This document shows, in pieces, positions 45,001-52,266 of a DNA stretch of 59,291 nt. The stretch lies in assembly GCA_900544275.1 (NCBI GenBank), contig UQUU01000009.1:1-59291 (forward strand), read 5' to 3'. Made by a program: the position numbers and the translations under genes. This DNA is from an uncultured Succiniclasticum sp. (GTDB taxonomy: Bacteria; Bacillota; Negativicutes; Acidaminococcales; Acidaminococcaceae). Positions within the stretch are counted from its first letter, which is position 1; each line of letters opens with the position of its first letter. The notes under the pieces are model-generated. The model had not been told where the DNA came from. It worked only from the letters and a program-made list of their open reading frames with translations, and did no database searches.

Positions 45001-46273
45001 TATCCTGTCCGCCAATATCCAGCACACAGGACACGTCCGGGCAGAATTCCAGCGCCGCCCGGTAATGCGCAAAGGTTTCCACTTCACCGGCATCCGCATG
45101 AAGGGCCGCCTGCACGATTTTTTCCCCGTATCCGGTGGTCAAAGCGCCTGCAATATATGCCTTTTCCGGCAACGCTTTATACAGGCCTCTCAATTCCCTG
45201 ATCACGATCTGCAAAGGAGAGCCCTGGTTACTGCCGTACTCTGTATATAAAATTTCTTTATCTTTCCCGATGGCCACAATCTTGGTCGTGGTAGAGCCCG
45301 CGTCGATCCCTACGTAGACAGGTCCCTGATAATCGGCGATTTCCCCCCGTTTTACCCGGTCTCTGGCATGACGCGCCAAAAAGGCTTCGTATTCCGCTTC
45401 ATCCCGGAACAGCGCTAACTTTTCATCCCGGGCGATACCGAAACTGCCTTCCGTCTGACCCAGATTCGCCACCAGATCGTAGAAAGTCAGCTCTTTTGTT
45501 TCCTCCGAAAACGCGCAGCCGATGGCAACAAAGTACGCGCCATCCTCTACATTCACCACGTCTTCCGGTTTCATTGCCAACGTTTCAATAAAGCGCTTTT
45601 TCAGCTCCGGCAGAAAATATAAAGGACCGCCTAAAAAAGCAACTTTGCCTGTGACTTCCCGCCCCTGCGCCAAATTGCCGATTGTCTGATTGACCACCGC
45701 CTGAAAAATGGACTTGGCAATGTCCTCTTTGGAAGCGCCGTCATTCATCAGCGCCTGGATATCCGTTTTCGCGAATACGCCGCAACGGGACGCAATAGTA
45801 TACACCCGCCGGGCATCCGCAGCCAGATCGTTTAACCCTTTGGCGTCGGTGTTCAACAACGAGGCCATATGATCAATAAACGCGCCGGTCCCGCCGGCAC
45901 AAACACCGTTCATCCTCTCTTCCGGCGCGGAACCGAAATACATGATCTTGGCGTCTTCCCCGCCTAACTCCACCACCGTGTCTGTCTGGGGGATCAATTT
46001 TTTTACCGCAGTAGAAGCAGCAATAACCTCCTGCACAAAAGGAAGACGCAACCGCTGCGCGATCCCCATTCCCGCCGAACCGGTCAGAGCAAAGCGGAAA
46101 CGCTCCCGTCCCACCCATTGCTTCAGCGCTTTCAGATTCTCCGTCAAGGCCCCGGGAATATCAGAAAAATGCCGTGCATAATTTTTGTAGAGGATCTTAT
46201 CATCGGCATCCAGCACCACTGCTTTAATGGTGGTGGAACCCACATCGATTCCTACCTTTAATCCTTTAGTCAT
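42011..46273 (-). CDS. giant acyl-CoA dehydratase activase/HgdB-like fusion protein
   Basis: A 1420-residue protein. Residues 1-300 and about 320-590 are two BadF/HgdC-type ASKHA ATPase domains, each starting with a GIDVGSTT or GIDAGSTTTK phosphate loop and each with a cluster Cys loop (GVCAGGTGAFID; ACSAGCGSFIE). A four-Cys CNGCGNHC...GNRCERGEG segment follows near residue 615, then a DUF2229 region and a C-terminal 2-hydroxyacyl-CoA-dehydratase-like part (CYPAIVVIG, CGACRATNY). Such proteins are common orphans in anaerobes; the substrate is unknown, and roles proposed include ATP-driven low-potential electron transfer. The start is at 46273 with GGGGTG upstream; an in-frame ATG at 46300 lacks a site. 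Confidence 0.9.
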   Translation of the reverse strand: MTKGLKVGIDVGSTTIKAVVLDADDKILYKNYARHFSDIPGALTENLKALKQWVGRERFRFALTGSAGMGIAQRLRLPFVQEVIAASTAVKKLIPQTDTVVELGGEDAKIMYFGSAPEERMNGVCAGGTGAFIDHMASLLNTDAKGLNDLAADARRVYTIASRCGVFAKTDIQALMNDGASKEDIAKSIFQAVVNQTIGNLAQGREVTGKVAFLGGPLYFLPELKKRFIETLAMKPEDVVNVEDGAYFVAIGCAFSEETKELTFYDLVANLGQTEGSFGIARDEKLALFRDEAEYEAFLARHARDRVKRGEIADYQGPVYVGIDAGSTTTKIVAIGKDKEILYTEYGSNQGSPLQIVIRELRGLYKALPEKAYIAGALTTGYGEKIVQAALHADAGEVETFAHYRAALEFCPDVSCVLDIGGQDMKCFLIRNGNIGKITLNEACSAGCGSFIENFAQGLGMTAAEFADKAMDAQAPVDLGTRCTVFMNSRVKQAQKEGAALPDISAGIGLSVIKNALFKVMQLKDAKELGDHIVVQGGTFYNNAVLRNMEKLLGKDVIRPDIAGLMGAYGAAILSLEQQAEAPEHRSSLLSEKELETFSVTAKSYRCNGCGNHCLVTMQTFPDGQRYFTGNRCERGEGKPKNINKAPNIYEYKNERLFDYYRPAAYAPRGQIGIPRVLNMYEDYPFWAAFFAKLGYEVVLSGKSSAQIYYKGMATIPSDSLCYPAKLAHGHVMDLVQKGVKKIFYPCLPHNMDDEVNRAGNNFNCPVVASYAENIRNNMDVLRNENIKFMQPFLPINDPQRMEERLVEAFQSEDIPAGEIRAAMEAGYRELEQYRADVRKKGAEILQIAKERNIPVILLIGRPYHIDPEINHGIPEMIQSYNLAIVSEDSVYHMDTPEDKLYIVNQWSYHARLYHAASFAAAHPEINLIQLSSFGCGLDAITTNQVREIMEGHQRLYTMIKLDEVSNLGAARIRLRSLLAVLARRHVPDYKPLEIEEHAHFTPACKETHTILAPQMAPIHFNLITHVLNRYGYNVVIPETPKQEAINLGLRYVQNDMCYPAIVVIGQMLQAIQSGKYDPDHTSIVLFQTCGACRATNYLNLMRKALQNAGYPQVPVFACWGLEKEAFRLNFTGFKDVAKAIVYGDLLQNVTNRMRPYELIHGSTDRLFAKWMDKCKEELSHGNFLKYRNTIRDLVKEFDAIPLVPKLWKPKVGVVGEILVEYHPIANNHLEKVLAREGAEVVMPELANFMLYMAFDGITRHDILDGSWLNKFGGQMFIKVAEFFLNPVRTALEKSKHFTAPISIYKIAELASRHVSLGNMAGEGWLLPGEMTRLMEEGVRNVVCLQPWACLPNHILGKGVFREMRRTYEDANLVALDCDAGASEVNQLNRLKLMLSVAKEKCPEGMIPAASAEMREDVLA

Positions 46274-46317
46274 ACGAACACCCCATCTATGTAAAAGCAA
46301 TAAACAGACAGCCCACC

Positions 46318-46472
46318 GCCAAATGAGAGCCGCGTTGCCTGATTCCGGAGCCGCTGCCGAGGCCGGTCAAATGAAAACTTTTCTCCGCCCTTCCGGAATG
46401 CGTAAGACCGATTCCCGCCAAATGAGAGCCTCGTCCGGTCACCAAAAGGGAACGCGCAGGCAAATGAAACCC
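46318..46472. repeat. degenerate repeats of about 50 bp upstream of the activase gene
   Basis: CAAATGAGAGCC or close variants occur at 46320, 46368, 46419 and 46460, with alternating GAGAGCC and GAAAAC/GAAACC endings, and TTCCGGA and CCGGTC blocks between them. The pattern suggests a two-unit block of about 99 bases that was duplicated and then shortened. Confidence 0.5.
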
Positions 46473-46593
46473 GTACTTATCCCTATCATTATATTATACC
46501 CCATTACAATCTTATTACCATAATCTTTTCTACCCATTAAGTATGATTCTTTTGAAGTAGTACTACTTTCCGTTGCAGATTTTTCACAATAAA

Positions 46594-46620
46594 TTAGCAC
46601 TCTACCGTTGACAGTGCTAA
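46594..46620. promoter_or_regulatory. CIRCE operator (HrcA site)
   Basis: TTAGCACTC (46594-46602), nine bases, CAGTGCTAA (46612-46620). Only the first base of the right arm differs from the perfect CIRCE sequence. It overlaps the -35 region of the hsp20 promoter, so HrcA should repress the gene at normal temperature. Confidence 0.9.
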
Positions 46621-46636
46621 TTTGAAAGATTATAAT
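46608..46636 (+). promoter_or_regulatory. consensus promoter of hsp20
   Basis: TTGACA (46608-46613), exactly 17 bases, TATAAT (46631-46636), a perfect housekeeping-sigma promoter whose -35 lies inside the CIRCE element. The start of transcription is predicted near 46643, giving a leader of about 190 bases. Confidence 0.85.
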
Positions 46637-46776
46637 AAATATAGAAGCAAAGAAAGAACACTGCGGGAGACAAAGTTCCTTACCCAAAAATAAATACGCC
46701 GTCAGGCTTTTATTTTGGGAGCAAAAGTCAAAAAGTCAGTTGTTCATTTCCTTGCTCCATATCCAGCGAAAGGGAA

Positions 46777-46814
46777 TAGTTTAGTTTAGTTTAGTTTAGT
46801 TTAGTTTAGTTTAG
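46777..46814 (+). repeat. TTTAG pentanucleotide microsatellite in the hsp20 leader
   Basis: A TAG followed by seven perfect TTTAG units (46780-46814), ending four bases before the GGAGG ribosome site. It is in the untranslated leader, so changes in copy number would not shift a reading frame but would move RNA structure next to the ribosome site. Confidence 0.9.
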
Positions 46815-46831
46815 AAATGGAGGAATGACAT

Positions 46832-47293
46832 ATGAGATTACCCAGCATTTTTACCGAAGGCTTATTTGACGATTGGATGAATGACAACGGTTTGATGAAT
46901 CCGACCGCTTTTCTTGGCAGAGGCGATAACCCCCTGTATGGCAAACATGCGGCCAACATTATGAAAACCGACATCCGTGAAAAAGAAGACGGCTATGAAG
47001 TAGCGGTCGACCTGCCCGGCTTCAAAAAAGAAGGCATTCAGATCCAGCTGAATGATGGCTATCTGACCATCACTGCCGCAAAATCGTTAGACAAAGAGGA
47101 AAAAGACAAAGAAGGCAGATTCCTGCGTCAGGAACGGTACAGTGGCACCTGCACCCGTAGCTTCTACGTAGGCCCGCAGATCACCGAAGACGACATCAAA
47201 GCAAAATTTGAAGACGGTACCCTGCGTCTGGAGATTCCTAAGAAAGATCCGAAAAAGGTCGAAGGCAAGAAATATATTGAAATTGAAGGGTAA
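46832..47293 (+). CDS. Hsp20/alpha-crystallin small heat-shock protein
   Basis: A 153-residue protein: a short N-terminal region (LFDDWMND), the alpha-crystallin domain (about 45-140: DIREKEDGYEVAVDLPGFKKE, LNDGYLTITA) and a C-terminal tail with the I-P-K segment. It is an ATP-independent holdase. Regulation is by CIRCE/HrcA at a consensus promoter, with a 190-base leader carrying a microsatellite. GGAGG lies ahead of the ATG. Confidence 0.96.
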   Translation: MRLPSIFTEGLFDDWMNDNGLMNPTAFLGRGDNPLYGKHAANIMKTDIREKEDGYEVAVDLPGFKKEGIQIQLNDGYLTITAAKSLDKEEKDKEGRFLRQERYSGTCTRSFYVGPQITEDDIKAKFEDGTLRLEIPKKDPKKVEGKKYIEIEG

Positions 47294-47374
47294 GGACAGC
47301 GATTTTGGAAAAGTGTCCTGAAACGGACAGGTAAAGGATTTTCAAGCGAAAATACAGTATCTATAACACGACAA

Positions 47375-47412
47375 AAAGACGGTGCTGCTACAAAATAGCG
47401 CCGTCTTTCTTT
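47375..47412 (+). terminator. terminator of hsp20
   Basis: AAAGACGGTGCT pairs with AGCGCCGTCTTT with one wobble, followed by CTTTC. It lies about 80 bases after the stop. Confidence 0.75.
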
Positions 47413-47644
47413 CGCCAAAAGTACTATCTTCTGTTATAATAAAAAAGCGAAACTCTTAACACCTTATCGGCAACGACATAAAACGTTTTTAAGGCTTGCG
47501 CCAACTGCTCTACCGGCATTGTCCCGTTGCCGTGTTTTCTTTCTATCTGTTCTTTTCGTTACCACCGTTATTTTCTTTTTCTGCCACTTCCTTTGTCTGC
47601 TATTTTCTTTCTACCATTATTTTTATTTTACCGAGGTCCTTATC

Positions 47645-48781
47645 GTGAAACGCAACCTTGTGATTGACAATCTGCGGGGCCTGGCCATGTTGGGTGTCAT
47701 CGGCATTCACATCGGCTCTTTTGTCTTGTCTTCCGCTACCCCCAGACTTGATTTATTCTTGCTGCTGCAAGTTTTTACCCGCTTTGCGGTGCCGGCTTTC
47801 TTTTTCATTTCCGGTTATGGCCTCTTTTGCGGCAATGCGCTGGAAAAACCGTTTCACTATTGGGAATTTATGAAGAAGCACCTGATCACAGTGGGCCTGC
47901 CCTATCTGACCTGGTCTTTATTTTATATCGCCCTTTGGCAAAGTGAAGATATGATCCGGCCGGACGGCAGTTTTTCTCTCTCTGTACTGCTGGTCAAGCT
48001 CCTACTGGGAGAAGGTTGCTACCATATTTATTTTCTGATCATCCTGTTGGGCTTTTATTTTACCCTGCCTTTTTGGCGTGGGCTGGTAAAATGGCTCCAG
48101 CAAAAAACAGCCGCAGGGCTTGCCATTTCCCTTGCGGTACTGGCCGGCCTGCAGCTGTGGCTTTATCACTGGAATGCGGTGTATTGGGTCTACCCTGCCT
48201 GGACCGCAGGCCATCCGTTTATCCTGCGCCTCCTGAACGAACGGGTAAACTACATCCCCTTATTCTATGGTTTCGTGTTTATTTTAGGGGGGCTGTATGC
48301 ATTACATGAACAGACAATGCGGAGATGGCTGCAAAACCACCTCCCCCTCTGCTGCAGTATTTTATTTGCTTCCTGCGCCGTGCTGCTTTGGCGCTTTCGT
48401 GCCTATATGCTGCAGGGCAAAGAATTGGAACAGATTCCTGAGTATCTGACCCAGCTCACACCGGAAGGTCTTTTGTACACCGTTTGCTGGCTCTTATGCT
48501 TCTGCGCGCTTTTGGAAAAGCTGCAGGAAAAGGGAGCGCGCCTCACCGCATTAAAGGTGCTCTCTTCCTATTCCATGGTGATCTATCTGATCCATCCCTT
48601 CTTTTTAAACCTCTGGTATGATTTGTTCGGCAAGCTGGGCTTTGCCTATGCTCAGGTACCGGTACTGCTCTATTACCTGTTGGTTCTTTGCACGTCGCTC
48701 CTGGCCGGGGTCCTGATCCACGGGCTGGCATTGCACAGCAAACCGTTAGGACTTTTATTACTGGGACGGCACCCAAAATAA
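47645..48781 (+). CDS. acyltransferase 3 family membrane protein
   Basis: A 378-residue protein with about ten membrane helices. It starts with the RNLVIDNLRGLAMLGVIGIH motif of acyltransferase 3 (OafA/WecH) proteins, containing the R/H pair expected at the active site in helix 1, and ends with a YSMVIYLIHPFF helix. It O-acetylates an envelope polysaccharide or lipid; the target is unknown. A GTG start at 47645 is chosen because GAGGT lies just upstream; the longer in-frame frame back to 47519 is low-complexity Phe/Leu without a site. Confidence 0.88.
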   Translation: MKRNLVIDNLRGLAMLGVIGIHIGSFVLSSATPRLDLFLLLQVFTRFAVPAFFFISGYGLFCGNALEKPFHYWEFMKKHLITVGLPYLTWSLFYIALWQSEDMIRPDGSFSLSVLLVKLLLGEGCYHIYFLIILLGFYFTLPFWRGLVKWLQQKTAAGLAISLAVLAGLQLWLYHWNAVYWVYPAWTAGHPFILRLLNERVNYIPLFYGFVFILGGLYALHEQTMRRWLQNHLPLCCSILFASCAVLLWRFRAYMLQGKELEQIPEYLTQLTPEGLLYTVCWLLCFCALLEKLQEKGARLTALKVLSSYSMVIYLIHPFFLNLWYDLFGKLGFAYAQVPVLLYYLLVLCTSLLAGVLIHGLALHSKPLGLLLLGRHPK

Positions 48782-48832
48782 CGTACGATGTTTATAGGCA
48801 ACATAATTGCCATGCAACCTGATTACCACAAG

Positions 48833-49366
48833 TTATAAAGCCGTGCCTTTTACCGGTCGGAAAAACCGTTTCATATCTGCTCCCTCCAGGGTCAGCAGAT
48901 ATATTTTTTTGTCCAGTCCGCCGCCATAGCCTGTCAAACTGCCCGTACTTCCTACCACCCGATGGCAGGGGATGAAAATCGAGATCTTATTATGTCCTAC
49001 CGCGCCGCCCACCGCCTGCGCCGACATTTTTTCCCGTCCCAGCCGTTTGGCTGTCTCGGCAGCAATGGTGCCATAAGTTGTAGTGGCGCCATAGGGTATC
49101 TCTTGCAAGATTTTCCATACCGTTTTTTGAAACAAAGAACCTTCGGCATGCAACGGCGGCATAAAATCGGGTTCTTGGCCGCTGAAATAAAGGTCCAGCC
49201 ATTTTTTTGCCTCGGTCAGAATAGAATTTCCCAGAACCATATACTCCGGCGGTTCTTTTGGTGCAAAATAGTTTCCCGCTTCAAACCATAGGCCGGCCAA
49301 TCCCTTTTCGTCCGCAGTCAGCACCAGTTTTCCCAAGGGTGAAAGATAGTCGGTTGTATAGTGCAT
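48833..49366 (-). CDS. ogt: methylated-DNA-protein cysteine methyltransferase
   Basis: A 177-residue protein with the active-site motif IPCHRVVGS near residue 145 and a helix-turn-helix just before it (GTIAAETAKRLG). An N-terminal Ogt/AdaB domain is present. It removes methyl groups from O6-methylguanine by a suicide reaction. It is in the same direction as, but downstream of, the ribosomal operon terminator, so separate. A GGAGG site precedes the ATG. Confidence 0.94.
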   Translation of the reverse strand: MHYTTDYLSPLGKLVLTADEKGLAGLWFEAGNYFAPKEPPEYMVLGNSILTEAKKWLDLYFSGQEPDFMPPLHAEGSLFQKTVWKILQEIPYGATTTYGTIAAETAKRLGREKMSAQAVGGAVGHNKISIFIPCHRVVGSTGSLTGYGGGLDKKIYLLTLEGADMKRFFRPVKGTAL

Positions 49367-49385
49367 GCCGGAATACCTCCTTCAT

Positions 49386-49428
49386 CGCAAAAACCCGGTC
49401 AGCCGCAACTGCGGCCATACCGGGTTTA
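49386..49428 (-). terminator. terminator of the rplU-prp-rpmA operon
   Basis: Outer arms AACCCGGT (49392-49399) and ACCGGGTT (49419-49426) enclose an inner GC-rich stem; on the minus strand TTTTTG follows. Confidence 0.85.
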
Positions 49429-49475
49429 TATGCTGCTCAGTTCTTCGCTCAGAACGAAGTTTTAATTTGTGTTTC

Positions 49476-49772
49476 TTACGCTTCTTTGGCTTCTTCCAAA
49501 GGTTCGATGCTGATGATACGTTCGTCACGTCCATGACGGCCAAAACGTACTTTGCCATCGATCTTGGCAAAAATCGTGTAGTCACGACCCATCCCTACGT
49601 TTTTGCCGGGATGGAAACGGGTGCCGCGCTGGCGAACGATGATGCTGCCGGCGGTCACTACCTGGTTCTCATGCGCTTTGGTCCCCAGACGCTGTGCGTT
49701 GGAGTCGCGGCCGTTATGAGAGGAACCGGTACCTTTTTTATGTGCATGTAATTGCAGTATAATTTTAAACAT
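49476..49772 (-). CDS. rpmA: ribosomal protein L27 with cleavable N-terminal extension
   Basis: A 98-residue bL27. It starts MFKIILQLHAHKKG: the LQLHA segment is the N-terminal extension found in Firmicutes and Fusobacteria, which must be removed after Ala10 so that the mature N-terminus can reach the peptidyl-transferase centre. The cleaving protease Prp is encoded just upstream and overlaps by 8 bases. The ATG at 49772 has GGAGGTGA five bases upstream, located inside the end of prp. Confidence 0.97.
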   Translation of the reverse strand: MFKIILQLHAHKKGTGSSHNGRDSNAQRLGTKAHENQVVTAGSIIVRQRGTRFHPGKNVGMGRDYTIFAKIDGKVRFGRHGRDERIISIEPLEEAKEA

Positions 49773-50103
49773 TCGTTTCACCTCCATGTTCGTAAAGTCG
49801 AACATCTTGCGGACATTGCTCCGCCAGCTCTTTCAGCACCATTTCCATGCTGCCGAAAAGCGTTTGGCTCTGCCTGTCCGGCTCCTGCTTCAAAGTTACC
49901 TGCAGCAGGCCTTGCTTTGTATCCGTCTTATATTCTACGGAATAGTGTAATTGTTGTTCCAAACCTACAAGAACCATCTGCGTTGCCGCAGAGACCCAGG
50001 CGCAGATCACACTTTCTCCCGCCGGTGCATCAGCTGCATGACCGCGGGACTGAAACCCGATGATCTTCCCTTGCCGGTTCCTGTATACATCAATGGTAAT
50101 CAT
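49765..50103 (-). CDS. prp: ribosomal-processing cysteine protease Prp
   Basis: A 112-residue protein with the catalytic His in SRGHA (H22) and Cys in VICAWVSA (C34), as in Staphylococcus Prp. It removes the N-terminal extension of L27. Its position between rplU and rpmA is the standard one in Firmicutes, with a 7-base gap after rplU and an 8-base overlap with rpmA. Confidence 0.95.
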   Translation of the reverse strand: MITIDVYRNRQGKIIGFQSRGHAADAPAGESVICAWVSAATQMVLVGLEQQLHYSVEYKTDTKQGLLQVTLKQEPDRQSQTLFGSMEMVLKELAEQCPQDVRLYEHGGETNV

Positions 50104-50110
50104 TTTCTCA

Positions 50111-50422
50111 TTAAGCCTGAATGCCGCTGATCTTCACAGCCGTAAAGGGCTGACGATGACCGGAGCGTTTGCGATAATTGGCTTTGGCTTTGTATTTGAA
50201 AACCAAAATCTTATCGCCTTTGCCCTGTTCGACAACGGTAGCGGTAACTTTAGCGCCGTCTACGAACGGTTTGCCAACGGTTACTTCGCCATCGTTCACG
50301 ATAGCCAGAACTTCTTCAAATACCACTTCGGCATCTTTTTCAGCGTCCAGCTTTTCTACGTTCAGAACGTCGCCTTCTGCTACTTTGTACTGCTTGCCGC
50401 CGGTTTTGATAATTGCGTACAT
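50111..50422 (-). CDS. rplU: ribosomal protein L21
   Basis: A 103-residue bL21, the usual length, starting MYAIIKTGGKQYKV and ending with KRSGHRQPFTAVKISGI. The ATG at 50422 has GGGAGGTG six bases upstream; the GTG three codons earlier lies within that site. First gene of the operon. Confidence 0.97.
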   Translation of the reverse strand: MYAIIKTGGKQYKVAEGDVLNVEKLDAEKDAEVVFEEVLAIVNDGEVTVGKPFVDGAKVTATVVEQGKGDKILVFKYKAKANYRKRSGHRQPFTAVKISGIQA

Positions 50423-50532
50423 GTATTGCACCTCCCTTATTCATAGACTCGCCAATTACGGTACGTTATCCTGGGATAACGATTTACGGAACCTTCTTGT
50501 GCGGTTGGGGACGGACATTCCTGTCCAGACTA
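50423..50532 (-). ncRNA. structured 5' leader of rplU (L21 leader-like)
   Basis: The transcript starting near 50530 carries GGACA/TGTCC and CGTTATCC/GGATAACG (50464-50471 with 50474-50481) hairpins before the ribosome site. A structured L21 leader is known in Firmicutes, probably for autoregulation; I assign it by position and hairpins, not by covariance. Confidence 0.5.
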
Positions 50533-50536
50533 AAAT

Positions 50537-50565
50537 ATAATAGCACGAAGCCTTTTTTCTGTCAA
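50537..50565 (-). promoter_or_regulatory. promoter of the rplU-prp-rpmA operon
   Basis: TTGACA (50560-50565), exactly 17 bases, TATTAT (50537-50542) on the minus strand, about 115 bases before the rplU start. Confidence 0.85.
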
Positions 50566-50613
50566 TATGGGGGCGTATTCCCCTCCATAGCAAGGGTCAT
50601 TACAGACCGTGTT

Positions 50614-51870
50614 TTACTCTACATCGGAGTACAGAGGGAACTGTCTGCACAACGCGGCAATCCGTTCGTTGCAGCTTGCGATTACGGCTTTATTTTCCGG
50701 ATCGTTCAGCACATCGGTCATCACGCCGCCAATGATCCGCATCTGTTCTTCTTTCATCCCCCGGGAAGTGAGCGCTGCGGTCCCTATACGAATACCGCTG
50801 GTAACAAAGGGACTTTCCGTTTCATTGGGCACCGTGTTTTTATTCACGGTAATATGCACGGTATCCAATACTTTTTCCGCCGCTTTGCCGGTCAGATGTT
50901 TATTGCGCACGTCAACGAGGATCAGATGGTTATCCGTACCGCCGGACACTAGGTTGAAACCGCCTTTGATCAGTTCATCCGCCAGGGCCTGGGAATTTTT
51001 AATAATTTGTGCCGCATAGACTTTAAAGCTGGGCTGCAGCGCTTCTTTTAAGGCTACCGCTTTCGCTGCGATCACGTGCATCAGAGGTCCCCCCTGCATG
51101 CCGGGGAAAATGGCCTTATCGATCGCCTTGGCATATTTTTCTTTACATAAAATCAACCCGCCGCGCGGTCCCCGTAGCGTCTTATGGGTCGTTGTGGTCA
51201 CTACATCCGCATAAGGAATCGGGCTGGGATGAAGTCCGGCAGCGACCAGGCCGGAAATATGCGCCATATCCACAAACAGCAGCGCGCCTGCTTCCTGGGC
51301 GATTGCCGCAAATTCAGCAAAGTCAATGATGCGGGGATAGGCGCTGGCCCCGGCCACGATCATTTTCGGTTTATGTTTTAAAGCTAACGCCCGCACTTCC
51401 TCATAATCGATCCGCTGGGTCTCGCTGTTGACCCCATAGGAAATAAAATTGTACAGCTTACCGGAGGCATTGACCGGACTCCCGTGGGTCAGATGTCCGC
51501 CATTGGACAGATCCATGCCCATGACCGTATCACCGGTCTGAAGCAGAGCGAAGTACACAGCCAGATTAGCCTGTGCGCCCGAATGAGGCTGCACATTAGC
51601 GTGTTCGGCGCCGAACAATTCTTTCGCCCGTTCAATGGCCAGATTCTCCGCGATATCCACATACTGGCAGCCGCCGTAATAACGATGGGCCGGATAACCT
51701 TCCGCATATTTATTGGTCATTACACTGCCCATGGCTTCCATGACCGCTACGCTGGTATGGTTTTCAGAGGCAATCATTTCCAGATTATTTTGCTGACGGG
51801 ACTTTTCCAGTTCAATCGCATCATAAATCTCTTTATCAGACTGCTTTAAAGCTGTTTTTTCCAAGAACAT
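50614..51870 (-). CDS. glyA: serine hydroxymethyltransferase
   Basis: A 418-residue PLP enzyme with the NKYAEGYPAHRYYGGC segment near residue 52, HMAHISGLVAAG-type strand and the PLP Lys in TTTTHKTLRGPRGG near residue 230. It converts serine and tetrahydrofolate to glycine and methylene-tetrahydrofolate. Promoter lies in the divergent region shared with the serine acetyltransferase gene, placing two serine-consuming enzymes side by side. Confidence 0.97.
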   Translation of the reverse strand: MFLEKTALKQSDKEIYDAIELEKSRQQNNLEMIASENHTSVAVMEAMGSVMTNKYAEGYPAHRYYGGCQYVDIAENLAIERAKELFGAEHANVQPHSGAQANLAVYFALLQTGDTVMGMDLSNGGHLTHGSPVNASGKLYNFISYGVNSETQRIDYEEVRALALKHKPKMIVAGASAYPRIIDFAEFAAIAQEAGALLFVDMAHISGLVAAGLHPSPIPYADVVTTTTHKTLRGPRGGLILCKEKYAKAIDKAIFPGMQGGPLMHVIAAKAVALKEALQPSFKVYAAQIIKNSQALADELIKGGFNLVSGGTDNHLILVDVRNKHLTGKAAEKVLDTVHITVNKNTVPNETESPFVTSGIRIGTAALTSRGMKEEQMRIIGGVMTDVLNDPENKAVIASCNERIAALCRQFPLYSDVE

Positions 51871-51940
51871 CTTTTTCCCTCCGCTTTCGGTTTTATTTCA
51901 ATAAAATCCGGTTTCCTTAACTGGTTCTCATAACAAAAAT

Positions 51941-51969
51941 ATTATAGCAAATTCTTGTCACAATACCAA
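51941..51969 (-). promoter_or_regulatory. promoter of glyA
   Basis: TTGGTA (51964-51969), 17 bases, TATAAT (51941-51946) with an extended TG, on the minus strand. Confidence 0.6.
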
Positions 51970-52111
51970 TATCAACTTCTAAGAATTCCATAAAACTGAT
52001 AAATAGGTAAATAAGTGGTGAATAGGTGAAACAAATTTCCCCTCAGACCGACAAAAACATTTAATTTTGCCCTTCTATATAAGAAACATTATGGCAAAAC
52101 CCCCCAGTCTT

Positions 52112-52120
52112 TGATATAAT
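52112..52120 (+). promoter_or_regulatory. extended -10 promoter of the serine acetyltransferase gene
   Basis: TGATATAAT is an extended -10 box; the -35 is poor (TGGCAA). It predicts a leader of about 140 bases. Confidence 0.5.
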
Positions 52121-52139
52121 ATTACAAAATATATGTTTT

Positions 52140-52237
52140 ACATCCCTCGTGTTCCAGGCAACATTAGGATGTGACAACGAAAATTTTCTCCAGGCAACAC
52201 GCTGTCATCACAGCGTTATTTTTAATGAATGACCTGG
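52140..52237 (+). promoter_or_regulatory. attenuator-like leader of the serine acetyltransferase gene
   Basis: The leader has a hairpin ACATCC/GGATGT (52140-52145 with 52167-52172), then ACGCTGT/ACAGCGT (52199-52205 with 52210-52216) followed by TATTTTTAAT, a short intrinsic terminator ahead of the gene. TCCAGGCAACA occurs twice (52153-52163 and 52189-52199), and each CCAGG could instead pair with CCTGG at 52233-52237, an arrangement that could switch the terminator. I see no T-box or SAM riboswitch core. Confidence 0.5.
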
Positions 52238-52266
52238 GTTATCACACAATACAACAGGAGGATTAC

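Larger units (their letters stand above)
46274..46831. other. 558-base divergent region between activase and hsp20 genes
   Basis: From left to right it holds about 50-bp degenerate repeats (46318-46472), a CIRCE operator with an overlapping consensus promoter (46594-46636), and a TTTAG microsatellite (46777-46814). These are listed separately. No gene is supported. Confidence 0.7.

Noticed and set aside
52126..52266. T-box or SAM riboswitch before serine acetyltransferase
   Set aside because: The T-box consensus (AGGGTGG-ACCGCG type) and SAM-I core are absent, and the leader is too short.
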